Assembly: GCF_001908105.1 (NCBI RefSeq)
Contig: NZ_MKGQ01000007.1
Location: 62,001 to 126,000, forward strand
Reading direction: 5' to 3'
DNA from: Xenorhabdus eapokensis
GTDB taxonomy: Bacteria; Pseudomonadota; Gammaproteobacteria; Enterobacterales; Enterobacteriaceae
Length of the DNA stretch: 64,000 bases
Of the stretch, positions 15,697-22,634 are shown in pieces. Position numbers and translations under genes: made by a program. Position 1 is the first letter of the stretch. Every line of letters begins with the position of its first letter. Under the pieces are notes generated by a model. That model had not been told where the DNA came from and searched no databases. It saw nothing but the letters and a program-made list of their open reading frames with translations.

Positions 15697-16034
15697 GGTA
15701 TCTGGGGATGAATCGCCAAACCGGTGAGCCACTGACGGATATTGACCATATTCGCCAGTCCGTCAGCGACATTTTAATGACACCCGTGGGGAGCCGGATC
15801 GCCCGCCGTCAGTATGGTTCCCTGTTGTCGGCACTGATAGATGCGCCACAGAACCCGGCGCTGCGCCTGCAACTGATGGCGGCCTGTTATACCGCTATCC
15901 AGCAATGGGAGCCGCGCATCATCGTCACGGCGATTAGGCTCAGCCAGAATGCGGCGGGACACATGACGGTCGATATCAGCGGCCATTATTCCCCTGCCCG
16001 TGATCCGATAGCGTTTTCTGTGCCAGTGAGGTGA
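15693..16034 (+). CDS. W: Baseplate protein gpW
   Basis: A 113-residue gpW homologue (P2: 115), the T4 gp25-like baseplate wedge protein with the lysozyme-related fold. It carries the conserved YLGMNRQTG and TPVGSRIARRQYGSLL. It follows V with an ATGA overlap and precedes J by four bases, the standard V-W-J-I-H-G order. Confidence 0.96.
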   Translation: MRYLGMNRQTGEPLTDIDHIRQSVSDILMTPVGSRIARRQYGSLLSALIDAPQNPALRLQLMAACYTAIQQWEPRIIVTAIRLSQNAAGHMTVDISGHYSPARDPIAFSVPVR

Positions 16035-16038
16035 CACC

Positions 16039-16947
16039 ATGCCAACCATTGATCTCAGCCAGTTACCCCCGCCCGATGTGGTTGAACCGTTGGATTTTGA
16101 AACGCTGTTTACCGAGCGTAAGGCCGCCCTGATCGGCTTGTACCCGCCAGAACAGCGCGACGCGATCGCCCGCACACTGGCGCTGGAGTCGGAACCCATC
16201 ACCAAATTGTTACAGGAAAACGCCTACCGTGAATTATTGTTACGCCAGCGTATCAATGAAGCGGCGCGGGCGGCGATGGTAGCGTATGCCAAAGGCAGCG
16301 ATTTGGATCAGTTGGGGGCAAATAATAACGTTTCCCGTATGATGCTGCATCCGGCGGATAACACGACCATACCGCCGACACCGGCATTGATGGAACCGGA
16401 TAACGATTATCGTGTACGTATTCCCCAGGCATTTGAAGGCTTAAGCGTGGCTGGCCCGGTCGGCGCCTATGAATACCATGCCCGCAGCGCTGACGGCCGG
16501 GTCGCGGATGCCTCGATCATTAGTCCCGCGCCAGCGTATGTGACCGTCAGTATTTTATCCCGTGAGGGAAACGGGGCGGCCAGTGAAGAACTGATCGCGA
16601 CCGTCAGCCGTGCCCTGAATGATGAGGACGTGCGTCCCATTGCTGACCGTCTGACCGTACAGTCAGCCAGGATTGTCGATTATGAGATTGATGCCGTGCT
16701 GTACTGCTATCCCACACCGGAGTATGAACCGATATTACAGGATGCGCGGGCACGGCTGGCACGCTACACCGCCGAGCAGCACCGCATTGGCCGCGATATT
16801 GTGCGCAGTGCTATTTATGCGGCACTGCATGTCCCCGGTGTTCAGCGGGTTGATTTGAAAAAACCCACTCAGGACATGGTGTTGGATAAAACGCAGGCGA
16901 GTTTCTGCACCCGTGCCACCGTGACTATCGGGGGTTCAGATGAATAA
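16039..16947 (+). CDS. J: Baseplate assembly protein gpJ
   Basis: A 302-residue gpJ homologue, the same length as in P2, of the T4 gp6-like baseplate wedge family. The N-terminal DLSQLPPPDVVEPLDFETLF and central SVAGPVGAYEYHARSADGRV are conserved. It forms the wedge ring around the spike hub. It overlaps I by eight bases. Confidence 0.96.
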   Translation: MPTIDLSQLPPPDVVEPLDFETLFTERKAALIGLYPPEQRDAIARTLALESEPITKLLQENAYRELLLRQRINEAARAAMVAYAKGSDLDQLGANNNVSRMMLHPADNTTIPPTPALMEPDNDYRVRIPQAFEGLSVAGPVGAYEYHARSADGRVADASIISPAPAYVTVSILSREGNGAASEELIATVSRALNDEDVRPIADRLTVQSARIVDYEIDAVLYCYPTPEYEPILQDARARLARYTAEQHRIGRDIVRSAIYAALHVPGVQRVDLKKPTQDMVLDKTQASFCTRATVTIGGSDE

Positions 16948-17548
16948 CCGCCTGTTGCCGGTCGGTTCCTCACCGTTGGAAGTGGCCGCTGCCACTGCGT
17001 TATCTGGTCTGGCTGAGATCCCGGTGCCTGTCCGTGACCTGTGGAACCCCGATCGTTGTCCGGTGCAGTTGTTACCGTATCTGGCGTGGGCATGGTCGGT
17101 TGACCGCTGGGATATGGACTGGCCAGAGCATACCAAACGTGAATCTATCAACGCGGCAATGTTTGTGCATAAGCACAAAGGCACCATTGGTGCTATCCGG
17201 CGTGTGGTCGAACCCTTCGGCTATTTGATCCGCGTGATTGAATGGTGGCAGACCAACGACGCTCCCGGTACCTTCCGGCTCGATATCGGGGTGATGGAAA
17301 CGGGGATCGCCGAGGCCACTTACTTTGAACTGGAACGGTTGATTTTTGATGCGAAACCCGCCTCCCGCCATTTGATTGGGATGTCTATCCAACTGGAAAC
17401 GGGCGGTACAGCCTATTGTGCTGTGACCAGTTACAGCGGCGATAGCCTGACGGTTTACCCCTATTTCCCTAAAGAAGTGGTTGTCTCAGGTGCTGACGTG
17501 GTGGGCGCGGCAGTGCATGTTATTGATGATATGAGGATTAAATCATGA
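16940..17548 (+). CDS. I: Baseplate protein gpI
   Basis: A 202-residue tail protein I (P2: 176). The conserved CPVQLLPYLAWAWSVDRWD and HKHKGTIGAIRRVVEPFGY are present. It connects the wedge to the tail fibres. The C-terminus is slightly longer than in P2. Its stop overlaps the H start by four bases. Confidence 0.95.
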   Translation: MNNRLLPVGSSPLEVAAATALSGLAEIPVPVRDLWNPDRCPVQLLPYLAWAWSVDRWDMDWPEHTKRESINAAMFVHKHKGTIGAIRRVVEPFGYLIRVIEWWQTNDAPGTFRLDIGVMETGIAEATYFELERLIFDAKPASRHLIGMSIQLETGGTAYCAVTSYSGDSLTVYPYFPKEVVVSGADVVGAAVHVIDDMRIKS

Positions 17549-19008
17549 GTACGAAATACTTTGCGCTGCTGACACAGTTAGGCGCAGATAAGTTGGCAAA
17601 TGCGGCGGCATTGGGCACTAAAATTGAAATCACCCATATGGCCGTGGGTGATGGCGGTGGCAGCTTGCCAACGCCAGATACCCGACAAACCAAATTGGTG
17701 AATGAAAAACGCCGCGCCGCGATTAATGCCCTGAATATTGACCCTAAAAATACCAATCATATTATGGTTGAACAGGTCATACCGGAGAGCGAGGGCGGTT
17801 GGTGGATTCGTGAGATTGGCCTGTTTGATAAAGACGGCATCTTAATTGCCGTCGGCAATTGTGCCGAAACCTACAAACCGCAATTACAGGAAGGCTCAGG
17901 CCGCACCCAGACTATTCGCATGGTGTTGATTGTCAGCCATACCGACGCGGTGACACTGAAAGTCGATCCGTCCGTAGTATTGGCGACTCGCGAATATGCG
18001 GATGCGGCGGTTGTCAACGCTATTCGTGAGCATGAACAAAGCCGACGTCACCCTGATGCGACGCTGAAAGAAAGGGGGTTTGTTAGCTTAAGTAGTGCGG
18101 TAAACAGTAACAGCGAAACGCAGGCGGCAACCCCGAAAGCGGTTAAGACAGCTTATGATTTGGCTGCAACAGCTCATCAAAATGCGGCCAATGCCAATAA
18201 CAATGCCAATGCCAGGCTCGAAAAATCCAAAAATGGCGCAGATATCCCCAACAAATCGGAGTTTGTGAAAAACCTCGGTTTGGCGGATGTTGTTGACAGA
18301 GCACTAAATTCACTGGATACGCGTACCGGTGGCGGAATTAATGGTGATGTGACTGTAAAACAACTACTCACACAGTCATTGGTGTTAGGCGGTGGTAGCT
18401 TAGTGGTCGGCTCGCGGGATGCGGCCAGTTTCGAGGGCAACAATATAGAAATTCGTTCATGGTACGGAGTGGGCTTTAAATCGACACATAATAATCCCAA
18501 TGATGTCACCTCCATTTATTTCAATACCCGCAATGGCGATATTGCATCTCAGGGCAATCTTTCCATTCTGAAGAATGTTTCAACAAAGGGAAAAATGACT
18601 GCTGATGGAGGGTTTATTGCAGGCGATGAATCACAGAATGCGTCACTGACTCCATGGGGAGATATTCGTGGTGCCACATGGGGTGGCTGGCTCAGTCACT
18701 GGTTGAACGCCTCGTTTGCCCGAAAGAATTCTGGGGTCTTTAGTGGTAAAGGCTGGTTTAAAGATGAGTCGACAGGACTGATTATACAGTGGGGGGCTGA
18801 ATCGGAAAGTAACAGAAACTTCAATTTCCCCCACATGTTTTCCGAAGCTTGCTTTGTGGTATTAGTCACTAATTCAACTTCACAGGGGGCACGTATAGAT
18901 AACGCGTTTGGCTATCCGGTGAATAATTCGGAGTTTTATGCCGCGACAAAACGAGAAGATGGCATAGTTAACAATTTTCCAGTGGCATGGCTGGCAATTG
19001 GGAGGTAA
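17545..19008 (+). CDS. H: Tail fibre protein gpH (expressed orientation of an invertible gene)
   Basis: A 487-residue tail fibre. Residues 1-150 are the conserved P2 gpH baseplate-binding domain (FALLTQLGADKLANAAALG, GGWWIREIGLFDKDG). Residues 155-240 carry tail-fibre linker repeats. A Gin-type crossover site lies at codons 240-248 (KNLGL), after which the sequence is a variable receptor-binding part with a C-terminal trimerising domain ending VAWLAIGR. P2 gpH is longer (669). The part after residue 246 can be exchanged by DNA inversion with the cassette at 19490-20191, giving a predicted 479-residue alternative. Confidence 0.93.
   Translation: MSTKYFALLTQLGADKLANAAALGTKIEITHMAVGDGGGSLPTPDTRQTKLVNEKRRAAINALNIDPKNTNHIMVEQVIPESEGGWWIREIGLFDKDGILIAVGNCAETYKPQLQEGSGRTQTIRMVLIVSHTDAVTLKVDPSVVLATREYADAAVVNAIREHEQSRRHPDATLKERGFVSLSSAVNSNSETQAATPKAVKTAYDLAATAHQNAANANNNANARLEKSKNGADIPNKSEFVKNLGLADVVDRALNSLDTRTGGGINGDVTVKQLLTQSLVLGGGSLVVGSRDAASFEGNNIEIRSWYGVGFKSTHNNPNDVTSIYFNTRNGDIASQGNLSILKNVSTKGKMTADGGFIAGDESQNASLTPWGDIRGATWGGWLSHWLNASFARKNSGVFSGKGWFKDESTGLIIQWGAESESNRNFNFPHMFSEACFVVLVTNSTSQGARIDNAFGYPVNNSEFYAATKREDGIVNNFPVAWLAIGR
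18263..18288 (+). repeat. Gin/Cin-type inversion crossover site (left, inside H)
   Basis: A 26-bp site with core AAAACCTCGGTTT and central TC at 18275-18276, matching the core of the Mu gix site (AAAACC-TC-GGTTT). It is identical at 20 of 26 positions to the reverse complement of the site at 20186-20211. In the H frame the core reads Lys-Asn-Leu-Gly-Leu. Confidence 0.88.
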
Positions 19009-19010
19009 CA

Positions 19011-19463
19011 ATGAAAAATATTCAACACAATAAAACAAAAAGAAAATTCGATAATGACTGGTTTTATAGTGCCGCTGAAAATGGTTTTGTTTACCGGCCG
19101 TATGATGAACAGGGTTCTTATCCAGACGACGTGAAACCGATCACCGATGAATTGTACAAAAAAATGTTTGCAGGCCAATCAGCCGGTAAGCGGATAGTGG
19201 CAGGCGCGGATGGCCTGCCTACCTTGATGGAGTTACCGCCCCCAACACCGGAGCAATTGCAGCAACAGGCAGAACAGGAAAAACGCTATCGTATGTCACA
19301 GGCCGCAAATTCCATCACTCCACTTCAATATGCTGTCGATCTCAACATGGCAACAGACACAGAGCAATCGGCACTGATCGCGTGGAAAAAATATACCGTG
19401 TTATTAAACCGCGTAGACTGTTCGGCAGCGCCCAACATTGACTGGCCTAAAACGCCAAAATAA
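19011..19463 (+). CDS. G: Tail fibre assembly chaperone gpG
   Basis: A 150-residue tail-fibre assembly protein of the Caudo_TAP family (P2 gpG 175; Mu U). It starts at ATG 19011 with GGAGG five bases upstream; the in-frame ATG 18987 lies inside H and is rejected. Its C-terminal half carries the conserved pattern (Q-rich helix, then TPLQYAVDL and a final DWPKTPK). It assists trimerisation of the H C-terminus and lies inside the invertible segment, so it would be silenced when the segment flips. Confidence 0.92.
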   Translation: MKNIQHNKTKRKFDNDWFYSAAENGFVYRPYDEQGSYPDDVKPITDELYKKMFAGQSAGKRIVAGADGLPTLMELPPPTPEQLQQQAEQEKRYRMSQAANSITPLQYAVDLNMATDTEQSALIAWKKYTVLLNRVDCSAAPNIDWPKTPK

Positions 19464-19489
19464 CAATCAGGGGCACGCAGCCCCTATAT

Positions 19490-20191
19490 TCATTCCGACT
19501 CAGTCAATTTCCGTTGTTGCTGATTCCAGATAGAATTCTCTGGCATTTGCACACGAATAGCGATAGACCGACCAACAGGGATATCAATCGGGTCACCGTC
19601 AACGTAACCCTCTCGTGTATTTCTGGCGAATGCGGGTGCGCCAGTGTGCTCTCGATGATACGTCATGATTTTGATGGAACCATCGGGCAGCACGCGATAA
19701 TCCACCCAAATCAACGGCAGTTTATTTTTACACAGCGGTATCTCAACCCCACCATCAACTCCGCCCCATGCGGCATCAGCATTAAATCCCAGCACGTTTT
19801 TGATGAGGTAAACGCCCTCGGACAGGCGTTCAACGGTAGCACCCTCGGATTCGTCGTTGGTGGTAAATGTACCATCGGGGTAGATTTGGATAATGGGCGA
19901 GGATTTTTTTAGGTAACCATCAACGACGGTGTAATCCGTACTTAATGTGATTGTTCCTGATTTTTGCGGAAATTGAATTGCATAGTTTCTACTGGTCGAA
20001 CTTAATGAGCGTTCATATAGGGTTAATGAGGGACCCGTGCTGGGGAAATTGGCCTCCAGTGACAAATATTTTTGATAATTCTGTTCGTCGGATGTGAAAT
20101 TGATGCGAGGCCACCGCCCTTGCGCTTCAACAAACGCGCTATATTGCCTGAAAAAATTCCCAGAAACCCATTTCGTTGTCGCTGTATCCAC
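19490..20191 (-). CDS. Silent alternative C-terminal cassette of tail fibre H
   Basis: A 233-codon open frame reading leftward, beginning directly at the right crossover site. Upstream it continues as Asn-Leu-Gly-Leu within the site and then hits TAA, and there is no ribosome-binding site, so the GTG at 20191 is unlikely to be a true start. The text resembles a tail-fibre receptor-binding end (DTATTKWVSGNFFRQYSAF, IQFPQKSGTITL, then a globular tip ending LTESE). After inversion it would be fused to H residue 246. No chaperone gene follows it on its own strand. Confidence 0.82.
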   Translation of the reverse strand: MDTATTKWVSGNFFRQYSAFVEAQGRWPRINFTSDEQNYQKYLSLEANFPSTGPSLTLYERSLSSTSRNYAIQFPQKSGTITLSTDYTVVDGYLKKSSPIIQIYPDGTFTTNDESEGATVERLSEGVYLIKNVLGFNADAAWGGVDGGVEIPLCKNKLPLIWVDYRVLPDGSIKIMTYHREHTGAPAFARNTREGYVDGDPIDIPVGRSIAIRVQMPENSIWNQQQRKLTESE

Positions 20192-20211
20192 TAAACCGAG
20201 GTTTTACGGAT
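20186..20211 (-). repeat. Gin/Cin-type inversion crossover site (right)
   Basis: The inverted partner of the site in H, with core AAAACCTCGGTTT on the minus strand and central dinucleotide at 20198-20199. On the minus strand the core reads Asn-Leu-Gly-Leu in frame with the silent cassette, matching the register of the H copy exactly. The following 240 bases up to FI hold no gene I can support. Confidence 0.87.
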
Positions 20212-20363
20212 ATCAATATCTCACTCACTCGCCGGAATAAAACGGTTCATCATGGAACGCGCAAAATAGTTTGTGCATAAAATAGCCGTATTGGTATATT
20301 GAAAAATGACCAAACCGCCATTTGCAGCAATATCATGGCATTGGACTGAATATTGAGATAATT

Positions 20364-20381
20364 TGTACCAGCCTCCACACA
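20364..20381 (+). promoter_or_regulatory. Ogr-type late activator site before FI
   Basis: TGT-N12-ACA with the extended match TTTGT. Its centre (about 20,373) predicts transcription from about 20,428, leaving a 25-base leader that contains GCAGGAG before the FI ATG at 20453. P2 has its PF late promoter at this place. Confidence 0.7.
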
Positions 20382-20452
20382 ATCCCAACCACCTGCATTT
20401 TATTGTAAAGCCGACCACCATAACGAAATCACTTAAGCAGGAGTTTTTCGCT

Positions 20453-21625
20453 ATGGCCCAAGACTATCATCATGGCGTGCGCGTGCAGGAAATCAACGAA
20501 GGCACCCGCACCATTACCACCGTCAGCACTGCCATTGTCGGTATGGTCTGCACGGGGGATGATGCCGATCCCAACACCTTTCCCTTAAATACCCCCGTCT
20601 TGTTAACCGACGTCCTGACCGCCAGTGGCAAGGCCGGCGAAACCGGGACGTTATTCCATGCCCTGCGGGCGATTGCTGATCAGGCGAAGCCCGTTACGGT
20701 CGTGGTACGTGTGGCACAGGGTAAAACCGAAGCCGAGACCACGACCAATATCATTGGCGGCGTCACCGATGAAGGCAAGAAAACCGGCATGCAGGCGTTA
20801 TTGGCCGCACAAAGCCAGCTTGGCGTGAAACCGCGTATACTCGCTGTGCCCGGTCACGATACCCGACATGTTGCTGAGGCACTGGCGGGGATTGCCCAGA
20901 AGCTACGCGCGATGGCGTATGTCAATGCCTACGGCTGTAAGACTATCAGTGAGGCTATTAAGTACCGTGGCTACTTTAAACACCGTGAATTGATGTTGAT
21001 TTGGCCGGATTTCCTGAGCTGGGATACCGTGACCAGCCGCGAAGCTGTCGCGTATGCAACCGCCCGTGCCCTGGGCTTGCGGGCTAAAATTGATGAAGAA
21101 ACCGGCTGGCATAAAACCCTGTCTAACGTCGGCGTCAATGGGGTCACCGGCATTTCGGCGGATGTGTTCTGGGATTTGCAGGATGTCGCCACCGATGCCA
21201 ACCTGCTGAACCAGAATGATGTCACCACGCTGATCCGCAAAGACGGGTTCCGCTTCTGGGGTTCCCGCACCTGCTCCGATGATCCGTTGTTCCAGTTTGA
21301 AAGCTACACCCGTACCGCCCAGGTACTGGCTGACACGATGGCGGAAGCCCATATGTGGGCGATTGATAAACCGCTGACACCGTCACTGGTACGCGACATC
21401 ATCGAAGGCATCAATGCCAAACTGCGTGAACTCAAATCTAACGGTTACCTGATTGACGGCCAGTGCTGGTATGACGAGAACGCCAACAGCAAAGACACCC
21501 TGAAAGCCGGCAAGCTCTATATCGACTATGACTACACGCCGGTGCCGCCACTGGAAAACCTGCTGCTGCGCCAGCGTATTTCCGATCAGTACCTGATGAA
21601 CTTCGCCAGCCGCATTAACAGCTAA
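20453..21625 (+). CDS. FI: Tail sheath protein gpFI
   Basis: A 390-residue contractile sheath protein (P2: 396). The start ATG 20453 has AGGAG nine bases upstream; the longer frame to 20363 lies in the promoter and is rejected. Conserved segments include [28 protein letters not shown] and [19 protein letters not shown] C-terminus ([15 protein letters not shown]). Sheath subunits contract to drive the tube and spike through the host envelope. It is the first gene of the FI-FII-E-T-U-D late operon. Confidence 0.96.
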   Translation: MAQDYHHGVRVQEINEGTRTITTVSTAIVGMVCTGDDADPNTFPLNTPVLLTDVLTASGKAGETGTLFHALRAIADQAKPVTVVVRVAQGKTEAETTTNIIGGVTDEGKKTGMQALLAAQSQLGVKPRILAVPGHDTRHVAEALAGIAQKLRAMAYVNAYGCKTISEAIKYRGYFKHRELMLIWPDFLSWDTVTSREAVAYATARALGLRAKIDEETGWHKTLSNVGVNGVTGISADVFWDLQDVATDANLLNQNDVTTLIRKDGFRFWGSRTCSDDPLFQFESYTRTAQVLADTMAEAHMWAIDKPLTPSLVRDIIEGINAKLRELKSNGYLIDGQCWYDENANSKDTLKAGKLYIDYDYTPVPPLENLLLRQRISDQYLMNFASRINS

Positions 21626-21636
21626 GGGGCTCACTA

Positions 21637-22152
21637 ATGGCATTACCTCGCAAACTGAAATACCTGAATTTATTCAATGATGGCAACAACTACGTCGGCG
21701 TCGTGGAGGAGGTGACCCTGCCCAAACTGAGCCGCAAATTCGAAGCCTATCGTGGCGGCGGCATGAACGGTGCGGCCAATGTGGATTTGGGACTGGACGA
21801 CGGCGCACTGGATGCCGAATTTACCCTCGGTGGTATTGAAGCTCAACTGTATAAACAGTGGGGCATTGAGAAAGTGGATGGCGTAGCCCTGCGTTTTAAC
21901 GGCTCCTTCCAGCGTGACGATACCGGCGAAGTGATTGCGGTTGAAGTGGTGATGCGTGGCCGCTTCTCGGAATTCGACCCGGGTAACTACAAGCAGGGCG
22001 ACAATACCCAGACGAAAGTCAGCGCCAAAAACACCTACTTTAAATTGACGTGGGACGGTGAAGTGCTGGTCGAAATTGACACCGTCAATATGGTGGAAAT
22101 CGTCGGCGGCGTGGATCGCCTTGAAGCCCATCGCCGAGCTATCGGCTTGTAA
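21637..22152 (+). CDS. FII: Tail tube protein gpFII
   Basis: A 171-residue tube protein (P2: 172). The conserved start MALPRKLKYLNLFNDGNNYVG and central GGGMNGAANVDLGLDDGALD are present. Hexamer rings form the inner tail tube under the FI sheath, with length set by gpT. It lies 11 bases after FI and 33 before E. Confidence 0.97.
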   Translation: MALPRKLKYLNLFNDGNNYVGVVEEVTLPKLSRKFEAYRGGGMNGAANVDLGLDDGALDAEFTLGGIEAQLYKQWGIEKVDGVALRFNGSFQRDDTGEVIAVEVVMRGRFSEFDPGNYKQGDNTQTKVSAKNTYFKLTWDGEVLVEIDTVNMVEIVGGVDRLEAHRRAIGL

Positions 22153-22185
22153 CTCACTAATTTTTAACCCAAGGAACACATTATC

Positions 22186-22503
22186 ATGACTGAACAAATC
22201 CCTGCCATCCAGCCTGAACATGCGACAGTGACGCTGGAAGAGCCGATTGCCCGTGGTACGACGTCGGTTACTGACATTATCGTGCGCAAGCCTAACAGCG
22301 GCGCCCTGCGCGGGGTGCGCCTTCAAGCGTTGATGGAAATGGATGTCGATTCCATGATGCTGGTGTTGCCCCGTATCACAGCACCCGCCCTGACCAAAAA
22401 CGATTTATTACTGATGTCCCCCGGTGACCTGATTAACCTGAGTGTCGAGGTGGTCAATTTTTTGTTACCGAAGTCGGTGAAGTCCGATTTCCAGACAGCA
22501 TAA
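22186..22503 (+). CDS. E: Tail assembly protein gpE
   Basis: A 105-residue gpE homologue (P2: 91), a tail assembly chaperone that works on the tape measure before tube polymerisation. RBS AAGGAAC precedes the ATG. Codons for Asn-Phe-Leu at 22456-22464 contain the slippery heptamer T TTT TTG, where a fraction of ribosomes would shift back one base to make the longer E+E' protein. Confidence 0.92.
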   Translation: MTEQIPAIQPEHATVTLEEPIARGTTSVTDIIVRKPNSGALRGVRLQALMEMDVDSMMLVLPRITAPALTKNDLLLMSPGDLINLSVEVVNFLLPKSVKSDFQTA

Positions 22504-22634
22504 CTGTTGATGAACTGGTGGCGGATATCGCCACCGTCTTTCACTGGTCGCCCGCCGTGACCGCCGACATGTCCCTGCCGGAATTATTGGAATGGCGTTA
22601 CCGGGCCATCAAACGGAGTGGCGCCGATGAGTGA
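22186..22634 (+). CDS. E+E': gpE+E' extended by programmed -1 frameshift
   Basis: After the slippery T TTT TTG (22458-22464), the -1 frame stays open to TGA 22632-22634 and adds about 56 residues, including the conserved P2 E' segment DIATVFHWSPAVTADM and the end RAIKRSGADE. The E' part has no good start of its own and overlaps the T start by eight bases. This reproduces the arrangement described for P2 and the G/GT pair of lambda. The product is expected at low ratio to gpE. Confidence 0.88.

Larger units (their letters stand above)
18275..20199. mobile_element. Invertible DNA segment switching the tail-fibre C-terminus
   Basis: This segment of about 1.9 kb is bounded by two inversely oriented gix-like sites. 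It contains the 3' part of H, the chaperone gene G and, on the opposite strand, a promoterless alternative H 3' end. Recombination at the central dinucleotides would join H codons 1-246 in frame to the 233 codons of the minus-strand cassette. The design matches the Mu G segment and P1 C segment, but there is no second chaperone gene and no serine invertase gene within the window. Recombination would have to be driven from elsewhere. Confidence 0.85.

Noticed and set aside
19514..19912. 132-codon plus-strand frame inside the silent fibre cassette
   Set aside because: It is antisense to the fibre-like frame, which has clear tail-fibre character; no ribosome-binding site.
20221..20421. 66-codon minus-strand frame right of the crossover site
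   Set aside because: It overlaps the FI late promoter, has no ribosome-binding site and matches no invertase or fibre I know. It might be a remnant of an older cassette, but this cannot be supported.
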